Of a stretch of DNA of 64,000 bases, positions 23,470 through 36,223 are shown one piece after another. The notes under the pieces are model-generated. The model saw nothing but the letters and a program-made list of their open reading frames with translations. It was not told the DNA's origin and ran no database searches. The stretch comes from Parachlorella kessleri. Taxonomy: Eukaryota; Chlorophyta; Trebouxiophyceae; Chlorellales; Chlorellaceae. Both the position numbers and the translations under genes were made by a program. The DNA is taken from NCBI GenBank assembly GCA_001598975.1, contig BBXU01000136.1, positions 45,248 to 109,247 of the forward strand. Reading direction: 5' to 3'. Position 1 is the stretch's first letter; each line of letters begins with the position of its first letter.

Positions 23470-24284
23470 GACATTCAAGATCATGCGCCTGGCAACTTAG
23501 CAGTGGTATGTGCCTGGCGGGGGGTCATCATAGTGTTCTCCACACCCTCGCGAATGGGGCACACATTTTCAAATGCCATACACAGACCAAGTCCACTCCA
23601 GGTACACCTACTCCCTCTAACTTTCTAAGTGTACACGGTTGTTTACTGCCTGTGTGTTTGTTTTCTGCCTATGTGGACGCCGCTTGTTCACCCTATCCAA
23701 TTCTTCCTGCTTATTGACGCAGCCGGCACCCGCCACACTGCTGTCTGACCCCTTCCTGTCACTTACATATTATCTCAAAAGCCATACGCTGCTTACGATA
23801 GCTGTGAATCCCTTTGTTGGCTGCAGGAGATGGAGACGGGAGCAGTGGCTGCTGAGGGCCATGCAGACTCTTGCAAGTTTCCCGAGACCAGAGCTTGCGA
23901 TACTCCAGGCAATCTGTGGCCGGCTTTGGTTTATTAGTCCTCGCACTCGCAAGCAGCCACAGACTCCTTGACGACCAGTGCAAGGCAGGCCTACCTTCAC
24001 ACACATCAGTACATGCGGCCTCCGAGCAGTGCGAATAGTGCAGCTAGCAAAGAAGCAGCCAAACAATAAGGGACTTTCCTCCATGTATATGAAACAAAGG
24101 CTGACTCCCAGCAGGGACTGGCCCTGTCGCAACCACCTATCAACCTACCTACCAACGCCCTAAGAGCACTCAGGCATGCACTCACTCTTCCCTCGCTTTA
24201 GACCCTGCACACCCTGCTGCCATATTCGGTATCAAAGGTATTAATGGCACAAAGGCCTGGGTTTAGACCAGGCTGTCGACCGAG
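23470..24284. other. 3' region of the antiporter gene and convergent 3' region of the SWIM gene
   Basis: Holds dispersed repeat copy B (23637-23762) and a possible alternative last exon of the antiporter (from 23827). The two flanking genes converge here. Nothing else was recognised. Confidence 0.5.
23637..23762 (+). repeat. Dispersed repeat, copy B
   Basis: Perfect 38-bp match (23725-23762) to copy A at 2826-2863; the 5' part also opens with GGTTGTTTACTGCCT and a tandem imperfect 19-mer pair, as copy A does. Same orientation relative to the host gene. Confidence 0.75.
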
Positions 24285-27200
24285 CTACAGCTGCAGTGGT
24301 GGTGGTGGTGGTGGAGGTGGCCCACCTGGCCCTCCAAGCCCAGCGGCTCCCCCCAACGGGGCCCAGCCAGGCATCCCTGGCTGCAACCCCAGCATGGGGA
24401 AGGGCATCCCAGGGATGAAGGGCATAGCCAGGTGACCTGGCGGCAAGCCGTGCGCAGCAGCCATCGCCGACCTGAATACAAGGCCAAAAGCACACATTAG
24501 CTCCCGCTGCCAGGCAACCACAAATGCATGGCAGCGGACTGCTCGCGTCGAAGCATAGCCCATGCATAGGCTAAACAAAGGCCTGGCCGGCAGGACCTCT
24601 GGCTGCAGCATCCTGCTAACACCCAATGCATGCTTGTACGCCGTCCAGGACCAGGCTGGCTATTTGCAAATCACACTGCCTGCCGCCGCCAACAAGCGCA
24701 TCACCTTGCCTGGGTACTGCATCCCACCACACCACCGACCAGCTGCACACATTGGTCAACCAGCGGGCCAGAGCACACAGCGCGCACCAGCCATCACATG
24801 GCTCCAGCCTGTGGCAAGCTGCAGTGAACCAAACCCGCCGGACTACCTGCCCACACCTTACAGCTCCCACAATGCCGCCCCCTCCCCCTCCCAGGTGGCC
24901 TCCTTGCACTGACGTTCACTGCTGCCTACATCATCCATCGGACAACACCAGCTACTTACAGTGCCGCCTGCTGTTCCTCCCAGGCCATCTCCATTTCAAG
25001 CTCCTCGTCTTCATCGGAGCTGTCGCTCATGCCATAATCATAATCATGACCGCCATTATCTTCAAAGCCATCTTCATCAAAGCCCGCATCCTCATCAGAC
25101 ACCTCGTCATCTGCAGTGAGATTCACGAGAGCCTCTAACAAGCCCTCATGTGGCCGAAGCAATGATAAAATCAAGCAGAGGCAACACCTGGTCGGTTGTT
25201 GACCACAAGACAGAGAGCACCTGCTTATTCTCCAGATGCTTAGTTGGAGTAGCAACAAGCCAAGCTCACAGCACAACCCCATCTACCCATCCGTACCCTC
25301 AAAACGAGCTCACTGGTGCACTGCATAAAACCCTGTCAGCCAAGGATACTCGGACCCCGTCTCTGATTGCATTGGCTGCCACCCTAAATCAATGAGCTCA
25401 CTGGTGCACCGCTTCTGCCCACAACCAGCCCCATGCTGCACCTGCCTCCACATGCCTTCACCCACCATGATCCCACATGCCCTGAGGCGGCATCCCAGGC
25501 GGCACCCACGCCGCCCCCATCCGCCTGTCTTCTGCCTCGGCCTCAGGGCCCAGTGGAGCCAAACCCCGCTCGGCGTTGTCCTTATGAGAGTCCAGCACCG
25601 TGGTCCAGGTGGGAGAGAGCTGCACCAGCCGCCTGCGCAGGTCCTGTGGGCGGCAGAAATGCAAGGGGGATCAACTCAGCTGCTGGTGAGGTAGGTTGTG
25701 TAGTACAGTGCAAAACCTCTGCAGGGAGTGCAGGGGGCATGCCAGCAATGAAGGCGGTTCACAACATGGCGGAGTGGCTCGCTGCGGGGTGCAACGCTCA
25801 GCTGGTTTGATGGGCGGCATCCCAAAGCCAACCCAACACTTACACCACCTACGATCGTCAAATACTCAGTGAGCGTCTGTTGGAGTGCAATTAGCTTTTG
25901 CTCAGCAGGCTTACATATTCACAAGAAACATTTGCAAGAAGCCCCCAATCAACTGCCGTACCTGCTCCAGCGCCCTCACAGCCGCTCTCACACCTTGTGG
26001 AAGCACATTGTCAACTTTCAGCTCAGCAGAAGAGGCCTTAACGAGACCCAGTGCCTCAGCAGGAACAGTTGTGTCCACTGTTGTCAGCGTGCCAGTGGAA
26101 CGCACTACTTCGCCCGGCCCCGGCCCTGTGGGCATGGCTAGTGCTTTGTACAACTTGGACACGTGCTTCGAGCGTGCCAGCCCCTCTGGGTCCTGCTGGC
26201 CAAGCGTGCTCAGCAGCCGGCAGGCTGCCAGCTGCACGTCCTCTAGGCCGAGCCTGCACACAAGTGAAACTACAGAGCCTGGCCCATGCGCGCATGCCAC
26301 TGCCCTCGCATGCTCGGGTGAACCTACCAAGCTGCGCATCGCCTGGGCAGTGCAGGCGCTTCCAATAAAAGAGCCTACGCAAAGGAAAGGGGGTGCCCGC
26401 CCGGGCATGCCTGCACAATTTCCTATGCACCAGTCCTCCCCTGCATTCGCGTCGGTTCAAAACCTGAAAAGCTTGCCTATGGAAGTATCAAGGCCAGCTC
26501 CTAGCTGCTCCCCAGACGCTGGGAAACCCCATTACAATATAAAAGCAGAGTCCCAAAGCGCATACCCGGAGCTTTGAGGCAGCAACATGAAAGCGTAGCC
26601 CGCTGTTTGAGTGGTTGTAGGCAACCGAGTTGCACTTATGGGTCGACTCTGGTCGTCCAAGGCCAGCTGGATTGAAGCCCTGTTGAAGCCAAAGTTACAG
26701 AGCTATTGTCACGCTTGGCCACTTCACTTTTGTGACGTCATTTATCTGGCCCGGAAGCACGACCCGTCACTGGAACATCTCATGTAGTCGGCACATGTCT
26801 TGCATGCCAACTGGTCATCACAAACAGGCCTGTGTGTTACCCTTACCTAGGCGCCTTTGCAGCAAGCGCAGGATGATGCCGGCTGTCTGCCCACCACTGG
26901 AGGCCTCGCATCGCCCCCAGCAGTCTGCACAAAGGCGGCCAAGTCTTAGCTGCCATAGCATAGGCTGCCGCACACTGCATCCCATCAATCCTATAGGCAC
27001 CTCATTATGCAGCTTGCAGCCTGCGCAGGGCTGCATTTTTGCGGCTGTGTTGAACTCACACGAGTGCTCTGCACAGGGACCGCGCGACCCGCGCATGCTT
27101 TCTCCCTGGCGAGTGCCACCACATCAGGTGCCAACACAAAGAAAGGACCGGCAGGATGCAAAGACAAAACTGGTGAAGGAAGCACACATAGCCCCAGACG

Positions 27201-30200
27201 CCCTCACCCAGGCCTCAGCAGCTGTGGAGCATGGACACTCATCTCCTGCATCGCCTGTATGATCCCCTGCATACTAGCCAGCCAGGCCTGGCAGGCGCCG
27301 GCCGCTTGCAGCAACAGCTCGGGGCTGCAGGCGCCCTGCAGGCTTACACCCGCAGCAGGGGCTGGATGCACGGCAGGAGGGCCTGCTGCTACAGCACCGC
27401 TCTCGGGGGGAGCCACACCGCAGCCTGCCTCCTCGTCGTCTGCTGCTGCATTGCGGCCTGACGTCCGAGGTCGCTTGGCGGCCGGCTGCGGCTGAGAAGC
27501 AGTAGTACAGCGGGCACCGCGCTTTCCAGGACACGAGGGGGCTGTGGAGGATTCTAGCGCGGCCCCCGTTGGCACCTCTGCTGGCGCCGCGGCAGCAACA
27601 GTGGTAGCAGGGCCGGCATCAGCAATCCCGGTTGCACCAACCAGCGCTGCCCCTGCTGTCTCCACCAGCCCTGCTACCAGCTGCATGATGGGAACACCGA
27701 CAGGCTCCTTGGCGGTGTAGATGCTGGAGCGGGCAGCCACCTCGATGCGTTCCTGCACGCAAGCAGGACAATGCACTCTATTGTTGAGGTGCACCTACTT
27801 GGCAGCATTCTTGCTACAAAGGCTGAGGTGTAGCAGGCTGCCGACAGGCACCAGGTGATGTTTGCCATCTGTCAGGAGTATTAACCGTCCTTCAACATTT
27901 GCCTGGCACTCCAAGGCGAAGTCATAGACAGTGACCCTTTACCCTACACAGAACAGCACCCCAGAAAGCCACTGTGGGGCTTACCATCATAGGCGACACA
28001 AGGAAGTTCAAAGTCGCGGGGGAGGCTGCTAGTTGCTGGAGTGCAGCCGGGTCCTGGGTGACAACCTTGCGCATCAGAGAGACGAGTAGCTCGGCAGCAG
28101 CCTTAGCCGCAGCCCTGCACGGCACAGGCCATCTGCTTTGAGTGTGCAATACCAGGGGCATAAGGACACCGAGCACCATGTCGACGTCACATAAAGGTCA
28201 AAGGCACAGCCGTCTCACATAGCTATGGTGGTACCATAGTGCCGCTAAGGCTGCACATCAAGGAGTCCAACTTCAGTTGCTGCTCAGCGCAGCTCACACC
28301 TGGTGCGGTCGGTCACTGGCAGGCCCTCTCTGCCCTCTGCACCCTCCAGCGCCTCGGCAGCTTCCACCAGCAGCGACGGAAGCTCCGCAAGCTGCTCGCC
28401 CCATGGCCTTCCATCTAGCAACCCACTGCAGTCGTTACGCGGCGCTTCCAGAAGCTCCACCAGGTGCACCAGGGCTGGCTGCAGCAGCTGAGGCAGCGGC
28501 AGCTTGGCAGCCCCTAGGGACGGGTAGCTGGGATCGGCTGCATACACGTACAGCTCTTGCCTCGTCCACAGGGTGCTGAAAGCTTGCCTGGGGCGGATGT
28601 CCAGACCCTCCCCATGGCCCCGCTGCTGTTGCGCGACAGCCTCGGAGTAGCTTGCCACCACCAGGCGCAGCAGCACGCGAGCAGCGGTAAGGAGCAGTGT
28701 TTGCATGCTGCCAGGCTCCGGGGCGTCTCTCTGCAGCGCAGATTGTTTAGGCTTGGGTCAGCCGCGACATGAGGGGCGAAGGGGGCTTCGCAAAAGTTGC
28801 GGCCAGGACTTTGGGGACACACACATGTTCAGGGGTATTTAATGGCATTGACAAAAGCAGTATGCAAGCATCCAAAACCAGTTTGGAGGCCGGATGGCTG
28901 GAGCTCCTGCTGTCGGCTCAAGGAAAACGCCACAACCAAACAAAAGGCAGGTGCAATGCAATTGCAGGCTTGCAAACCCGTTTGGCCACCCACCTCAATA
29001 GCATCACAGAAGGTCTTAGCCCTCAGGAGCCCCAAGTCTGGCACGCTGCCTGCTGCTCTTATGCTTCGGAGTGCACCCTGCACTCAGGGCAGGCTGGCTG
29101 GGAGGCCACAAGCGAAGGCAATACCCCAGTGACAATGTCAGGGCACTGCACGCCAGCAGGCTCCTCCCTCAGGTCACGGCTATACCAGTAGCCGTAAGGC
29201 AGCATGGACAGTGGCTGCAACCTTGTAGCAGGCAATGTTGCCAAGGTCAGCAGGTGCTGGCAGGGCCACGTCCAAGGACTCACCCCCGGGCCGGTGAGCA
29301 TCACCAGATCACGCAGCGCCTCGGCCGCATGGGATTGCAAGCTGACAGCCTCCAGCCTCCTCAACAGCAGGCCGGCGTCCTCAGCAGACAGCGGGCCACC
29401 AGCTGCCAGCCCGGCCTGACTGCCACAGGCTTCCTCTCTGTGTTCAACTTGCTGCTGCTCCTCCAGTTGTCGCTGCCGCAGCCCTCGCCCAGGACCCTGC
29501 TGCTGTCCTGGTTGCGGCGGTGGCTGTACTTGGGGCCAGTGCCTTTGCTGCCGCAGCCGCTGCAGCGTGGACTGCGCCTGCCCAGACCCCTGCCCAGCAC
29601 TGTCCTTGCTGCGAAGGTTTACCATGTCAGCCAGCAGCGTCCGGCAGCGCTCCAACGCAGGCCATGCTGCTCCCTGGGGCTGCCCCTGCCCCGCTTGCCG
29701 CATTTGATTGCCCTGTGGGGCTGGCTCCTCACCCATGCCTTCCTCCTTGCCGAGGGCAGGCTGCCCCAGCAGCACACCATCGGGCACCACTCTGGTTTCT
29801 GTCTCTCCTCCAACTTGTTCCCCGTGCTGCGGCGCAGGGTGCGCCTGCTTGGCTTCCGCAGCTGCCACTTCCACACGCCAGTACTGAAGATCATCTACCA
29901 GGTGCAGGAGGGAGGAGAGCTGCTGGATGAGGAAGCGGAGCGAGGCGGAGTAGGTCAGGGGAGAGTCCTGCTCCTCACGCTTTGAGAGCAAAGCCTCGAC
30001 CTACGGGCAGCGTAGGGTGCAAACCGGGGATGGGTCAAGAACAATGGAGGCATCATTATGACATGAGGCACCAGCGACCACTAACGCAGACCAGGAAGTG
30101 AATCTTTACTGCTGGTGTGCAGGCAAGTGCCGTACCTTGTGACATGTGAGGGGCCGGACGGGGCGGTGCATGCCCCTAAGAATTGGAACTTGGATCTTGT

Positions 30201-33200
30201 GGTTTCGTGGGCATAATACACCGTGGCGTTTTGTTCGCCCCACTTGGGGGGCCCACGGCAGCATGGTCAGGTGGCAGTACGCTGTTAAACTATGCGAGGG
30301 GCCGCACTCACCAGGTATGGCATCATGAGCATCATGTACCGCAATCACCGTAACACCTTATTGCGAGCAAGTCATACAACCTAGACCTCTCTAGCTTTCA
30401 AAGGCTGGACTCATCTCCAGGTCATGCCCCGCAGAAGCGGGTGCACGATCCCAAGCGACCACCTCGGCTTTTTGAAGTGCACCTCACTGCTGTTGCCTGC
30501 CTGTCTCGGCAAGTACGATTGAGCACTTCTCCAAGGTGCAAGAATTGCCAACCGGTCCTCAAGTACATGAAAAATATGCTGTCCTATCATAGGCCTGACA
30601 GAAGTAAAATGCCATGCACATGAACCTCACCGTGCCAGCAGTGGTCTGCATGATCCGAAGGCTCAGCCTCTCCGCCTTTGCCACAAATTGGCGTGACGGT
30701 AGCTGGGCACTCGCATCCAGCCAAGGGCGTCCTCTGTGCGAGCTCCTGGCACGCTGGGATAAGCGTTCCAGCACTCGGACCAGCAGGAACTTCACGCCAG
30801 AAGGCCTGCAGCCAAGAAGGGAGCCCTCACCATGTTCATACCTACAGCAGCCCCATGAAGCCCCTTGGTTCCCTGAGGCTAGCCTCCGCCGCCGATGGGT
30901 GCTGGCAGACATACCCCTTCAACTTTGTAATCGAGAAAAGGAGGCCTCACTCAGCTGTCAAGCATTACCGCAGACGCAGCAGCACAGTAGTGGGGCCTGA
31001 AAGATCTCACGTGTGCTGCGCCATAAATGCTTCGGCGACCCAGTCAATGAAGCTGCTGTCACACACCCAGCGCCACAGCTGGCCGGCGGGCTGCTCCGCC
31101 GGTGACCCTTGTATCAACAGCAGGTATGCTCCGGCCCAGGCCTGGTGGCGCGGGTTAGGGCTGGCCAGCAGCTCACGCACTCGCACCGTCACCTGCAGAA
31201 AGCGCGGAAAGCTGTTTGCAAGCGTGAGCTGTACATCGAGCAAGACAGGATCCACCATGCCGCACATCACAACCTGGGTTAGGGATTTGGAGAAAGGGAG
31301 CAAGACCTGTCTACCGGGGCCTCTGCTTGCAAGGGCCGAGACCCACCCAGTCAAAAGGCGCTGCTTGTGTAGAGGGCGGCAAGTCAGCTGGCTGCTCGTC
31401 TCTGTGCAGCCCGCCTGTGTTCAAATCTGCCCCTATGGACAGGTGGCCAACCAGGAACTCCTGCGGCAATGAACGCCATAAGGTTCAGACGACTTTGACC
31501 ACCATGCTGTGCTGACCTTCACATGGGGGCAGACTTAACGGCTGCCGCGGTGTGGTGGTCAGCGGGAACAGGATCCCGGTAAGTCACTATGCACGCAGAA
31601 GGAGGCAAGACCTATGCACGCGCTTGCCTGAGTCCCATTATTCCTCGAATGCAGGACAGTCCGGACACCTCGCACATCATCCCCCCTCCCTCCACGTTTG
31701 CCTTTGTCGCCCTAGCCCCCCATGCAGCTTGCAAAGCACCCACCCGCCAACAAGACCACAATCACACACTCCTGCTTGGGAACCTTAGAAAATGAGTTCA
31801 TGCACACAGCACGACCACCCACCCACCCATCCAACCACCTTAAGGTCGCTCTTGAAGTGGTTGCGCAGGAGGTGGTCTGGCAATCCCCCCCGCAGCTCCT
31901 CGTCGACCAGCCAGGGAGCATCACACAGAGGTTCCAGGCGCGCTAACAGCAGCGAGGCACCCTCCGCCGCAACCAGTTCTTGCAGATCTGGTATGAGGCT
32001 CGAGTAGCGCCCCTGGGCCTGTGTGGAGGCATGCAGGGATGCACCTGCGTTCTGGTATAGCCGGGATGCTCAGTGCTTGCAGGGGTTGCCATCGGCAGGC
32101 AGCAACAGTTCAGGCGCACAGCGTACGTAGGCTCCTGTGCACCTAGGCTCCCAAGCCTCAAAGCAAGCAGTGGCCTGCTCCCATGCATGACAGAACTGTG
32201 GCTCGAGCAAGTCGTCCGCTGGCTGCCCGTGCGGCCATGAGATGGAAGCCATACCATAAATGACCCGACATGCGGCAGGCGCATACCACATGCCACTGCT
32301 GATTTTACCCACCTCAAATGGCGCATTGTCCAGGAATGCCCTGGCTAGCTGGCGTGCAGTCAGCTGCAATAGCGAACCTTTCTGCACGCGGGTGGTCTGC
32401 TGCTGCAGCCACAGCAGCCAGACCTTCCAAAGGGGTATGCTGCGCTGCTGCGGGGTCGCCAGCGCGGTGCGTTCACAAAAGTTGAGGGACTGCAGCCAGT
32501 TGTCTGGCATTGCCGTATGAAAATCGCCTGCACACATTTAGCAAAGCCACCTTAGCAGCTTTCATATCTGCTGTTGCCACCCAGATCACGGGCAGGGAGC
32601 TACAGGCACAGAGATGCTACAAGAGTAATGCAGACCATTTGCTTGGGAGTTGTCCAGCATGCAGCGCAGCCTGCAAGTAGTTATTGAGAGTTTGTCACCT
32701 TTCTGAATCAGGTTTGCGAGGTGCCCAGCTGTCCACCTCTCGGCCGCATCAATTTGCTGGCGCACCACATGGAGTCCTGCGCATGCTAACAGCACCAGTC
32801 ATATACACATGTATTTTCCAGCATGATCTAGTCTATTAAGTGGTTTCACCTGCGCATGGCAATGGTCGGCATAGCCAGTAGCCACACATAAAAGGGATTT
32901 GGTAACGCTCAATAACATACAATGTGCCACCGCCAAGGCCATGCACTCGCAGCTCGCCGACAAGACAAGGTAAAGGGCACTCACCCAGCAGGGGACCTAC
33001 CAGGCTTGCCACCGCGGTGGCATAGCTAGCATTCCAGACCAAGCTCACAGGGAGGGTGGCTTGACCCCCCCCAGGCACAAAAAGCCGCTGCCTGCTATGC
33101 GACATACAGCAGCGTCGTCATTGGCTGTTCGGCAAGGAAACGTCAAGCACAAGCAGTTGCAGCGACTTCCACTGGATATTCTTATTTTGGCACCATTGCT

Positions 33201-35349
33201 GCTCACCTAGTCCCACTTTATATGTAGGTTCAGCTCTCTTGCAGATAGCAATGCGCTCCAGCAATGTTGTATGCAACACAAAAGCAGGCTCGTATGCTCC
33301 TTGCCTTTCTAGTTCGTCCGTGCACTCTCCCCACGCCCGCCTCAGCTCAGCTGCAAGCTGCCGACCGCCCCCTGTCTCGCCCACCTCGCCATCCCAAGAG
33401 GCAGGCAGTGACAAAAAAGCAGTAAAACCCTGCAGTGGGCATGTGAAATGCCAGCCGCAACCCTTCAGGATCCCCCTCGCCTACACCGTGAGCGAACCTG
33501 TCACCAGTAAAGGTTTCCTACCGAGCCAGATGATCATAATCAAATCCCAAGCGCAACTGGAATGCCAAGGAGGCTAAGCAACGGCACCGGCAGGGCATGA
33601 GGTGGCCAGAAATGTGGTACTCACCCTCAGCAAGCGCATGGAAGCATCCACATAGCCAGCACGTCGGAGGTGGGAGCACATGGGCAGTATGTCGGCTGCA
33701 GTGGGCTGGTAGGGACCGGTGGTTGCCCTGGTGATTATGGGATCGGATGCAGGCCAAGGTAATCCATCCTCTGCACCAGCACACATAAGCGGATGGAGGA
33801 GACGTGGCCAACCACGACATCCTGGCCATAAAATATCCCCTCCAGCTGTGCTCAAGCTCCTCAGTGGTCTAGCTTCTGGAACGGAGCCCGCCACAAGTGA
33901 GGCCGGGAGCTGCCACTCACACACACTGGGTGAGTCGGCGGCTTACCGGCATCAATGCCAAAGCCGCGGTCATGGCATACATCCAGCGGGCTCATCGGCT
34001 TCACTGCCGCTGCCACAGCATCCGCCAAGCAGCCGCGCTCAGCAGGGAACAGAGCGAAGCGCCGTACATCCAACACCCCCAGCGGCACCAAGGCATCTTC
34101 CAGCTTGGTATGCATGCTGGCAAGGAGCGACGTGGCGGACTCTCTAAGGTAGGCTTCCGTCTGTCGCGCGACCTCTCTTATGCGACGCTGCACATCAGCG
34201 AGTGTGAGTGCCTGCACTGAGCCCGGCTTGCCGTATGAGGCAGCTGGCAGTGTCAATGGGAGACCGCCAAGCTGGTCCAGGAACACTGTGCTGGGCTGTA
34301 GGCTGAGAGCCGACACAAGCTCGGGTATGGACTGCGTGACGAGAGCCAGCTGCAGCAGCAGCTGAGCCAGGCGGATAGGCGGCAGTGGGCAGAGCAGCTG
34401 CTCCAGGCCATCGAGGTCCAAGATGTGCGAGCCCGGCCCTGCCAGCGCCGCAGCTGCATCCCTACGATGCGAGCACCACAGCACGCCGTAGTCTGCATAG
34501 CCGCAGCTGCATGCCGACTGTATGAGCCGGCCGCGCCCAGTCCTTATCTGGCCTTCAAAGTCAAACTTGCACCAGGCCTGCTGCTCCTGGACGCAGGCTA
34601 CCACCGAGTTACCTCGCAGAGCAGCTGCCCGTAATGGTGCGACTGCTTCCCCAGAGGGGTTGAGGGAGCGGCAATGCAGGGAGTAAAGCTCTACAGTTGC
34701 GGGCTCGAACACTGGCTGCTCCTTGCTGGCCCGCTCAAGCACCTCTGCCAGGCTGGGCGCTCCTTCGAAGAGCGGTGGCTGTTTGGCATGCTTGAGAGCC
34801 GCAGACACGCCTGCTAGTGGCTGTGGTGTCACACCAGCTAAGTCGCCATGCGCGACCGCTCCATTCGTATTTTCAAGCAGCAAATTGCCTGCTACTGCAA
34901 GCATACGCGCTGGAGGCAGCTGCGCAGCGGCAGCAACAAAAGCTTCTGCGTCCAAAACCGGGCCACCTGAGCGCGTTAAGTGGGCCAGCAGAGCAGGAAG
35001 TTTGACTGCCTCTCCTGCGAGGAGCGCAACAAGACAGGTCTTAAACCATGCTAGCTGACCGTCGGACGTTGTGGCAGGACTGGGTAAGGGTAGCCTGACT
35101 GGTGTACTAGCAGGAGGCTCCCTACTGCCAGGGCCTCCAGGGTCGCAACAAGGCCTTGAACCCGGCTGATCTGGCCACCAGCTGCTAAAAGACACACATT
35201 GTTCTGTGTGTACGACAGAAGAGGCACGGAACACGAGGAGCGGTGTGCAGCTCACCTGAGAGGTACAAGGACGGATTCCTGGGCGTTGCAAGGACAACAT
35301 GGAGCTCCTGTCCAACCTGGACAACTACGTTACTGCTTGCGAAGGCCAT
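24285..35349 (-). CDS. Very large SWIM zinc-finger protein with alpha-solenoid-like body (ZSWIM-like)
   Basis: On the minus strand: start ATG 35349, exons 35349-35256, 35184-35126, 35054-33947, 33770-33625, 33429-33207, 33059-32985, 32776-32699, 32527-32313, one near 32220, 32018-31839, 31460-31347, 31273-31011, 30805-30631, 30000-29077, 28730-28300, 28114-27985, 27752-27208, 26924-26847, 26253-25962, one from 25801, 25643-25466, 25110-24960 and 24471-24285 (TAG). Phases close wherever both ends are given; the exons near 32220 and 25801 are unsettled. Estimated length is 1,900-2,000 residues. The third exon has a SWIM finger, SACSCGYADYGVLWCSHRR (CxCx(n)CxH), followed by helical repeats. Later come a basic patch (AAKRPRTSGR, possible nuclear signal), a strongly acidic region (DEVSDEDAGFDEDGFED) and a Gly/Pro/Met-rich tail ending in eight prolines. 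SWIM proteins of the ZSWIM4-8 group act as substrate receptors of cullin ligases; that role here is inference. It could be two genes, but in-frame joins argue for one. Confidence 0.62.
24296..24320 (-). repeat. Trinucleotide tract encoding polyproline at the C terminus
   Basis: Plus-strand GGT repeats read as CCA proline codons in the last exon of the SWIM gene. Likely length-variable. Confidence 0.85.
25306..25409 (+). repeat. Second dispersed repeat, copy 2, bounded by 16-bp direct repeats
   Basis: Core 25323-25389 matches 10738-10804 at about 79%. It is framed by identical GAGCTCACTGGTGCAC at 25306-25321 and 25394-25409. The direct repeats could be a target-site duplication or just a local tandem copy. 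The element lies in an intron of the SWIM gene (between exons 25643-25466 and 25110-24960). Confidence 0.55.
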
Positions 35350-36223
35350 CCTTGGTTCCTTGGCACTGACGAACTAACCCGGATACATGGTAGGCGGCCA
35401 GCAGGTACTAAGCAGTGCCATTCGTAGATGTATAGGTATTGGTGTGTGCTAGTGCTTTCCCATACAAATATGTAGTTCCGCGCAGCATTCTCAGCAATAG
35501 AGGCGCGCGCGGCAGCACCAGTGAAGCATGGCGCCTGGCCAACAAGCTATACTAGGACGCAGGCAGATGGGCATAGCTCAGCCTCGTTCCAGACATGATT
35601 CCACTGCCACACAAAGGTTGCAGGCTGCCCTCCCTCATGGGATGGTCTCTCTGTATCCACCAGTTGCAGCGTAGCGCCGAGGCTGGCTATGCGCCCAAGT
35701 CACAAGTCCTCACTGACGCTGGTTGTGGATTTGGACACTATTGAAATCTCTCATGAATTGGGATCCTCCCTGCTACGACCACCGTAAGCCGTCCGCATGT
35801 GGAGCGTTGAAGCAAGCCTTGGGCCAGACAACCTGCCACTACCTAACGCTAGGTTTCACAGGCATCCTGACGACGCATCGATGATCAGGTTACATCCACT
35901 CCCCACATCTTACTTGTACGCCATGTCAAAATCTCGCAAGCAAGGTGTCAACACAGGTGGGTTAATCTGCCCTTCTTCGCAGGCTCAGCACACCAGCAGG
36001 CAGGCCCACTTCTAGGGCATTCACCCCTCTTCACAGCCAGGGAGGCAGCCTACCATTGGACCTCCATGTGCAAGAATCAACCATACCTTCCCATTCAGAG
36101 ATGGTGCACCACTGAGTAACCTGTGGCACACCAACACTTCACCCCCTTCCATGTACCTGCTGCCCCTGCACGCCCTAACGAACAGCCCCACCAGCTGCAA
36201 TATCAACAATAGCCCAGCCCCCG
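35350..36223. other. Intergenic: promoter side of the SWIM gene and 3' region of SEC24
   Basis: No exon recognised. On the minus strand TGTAA (plus TTACA) occurs at 35890-35894, about 330 bp past the SEC24 stop, a possible poly(A) signal. Confidence 0.45.

Noticed and set aside
29071..29985. 304-codon plus-strand open frame
   Set aside because: It is the antisense of the large exon 30000-29077 of the SWIM gene; GC-rich coding DNA often leaves the opposite strand open, and it carries no domain.
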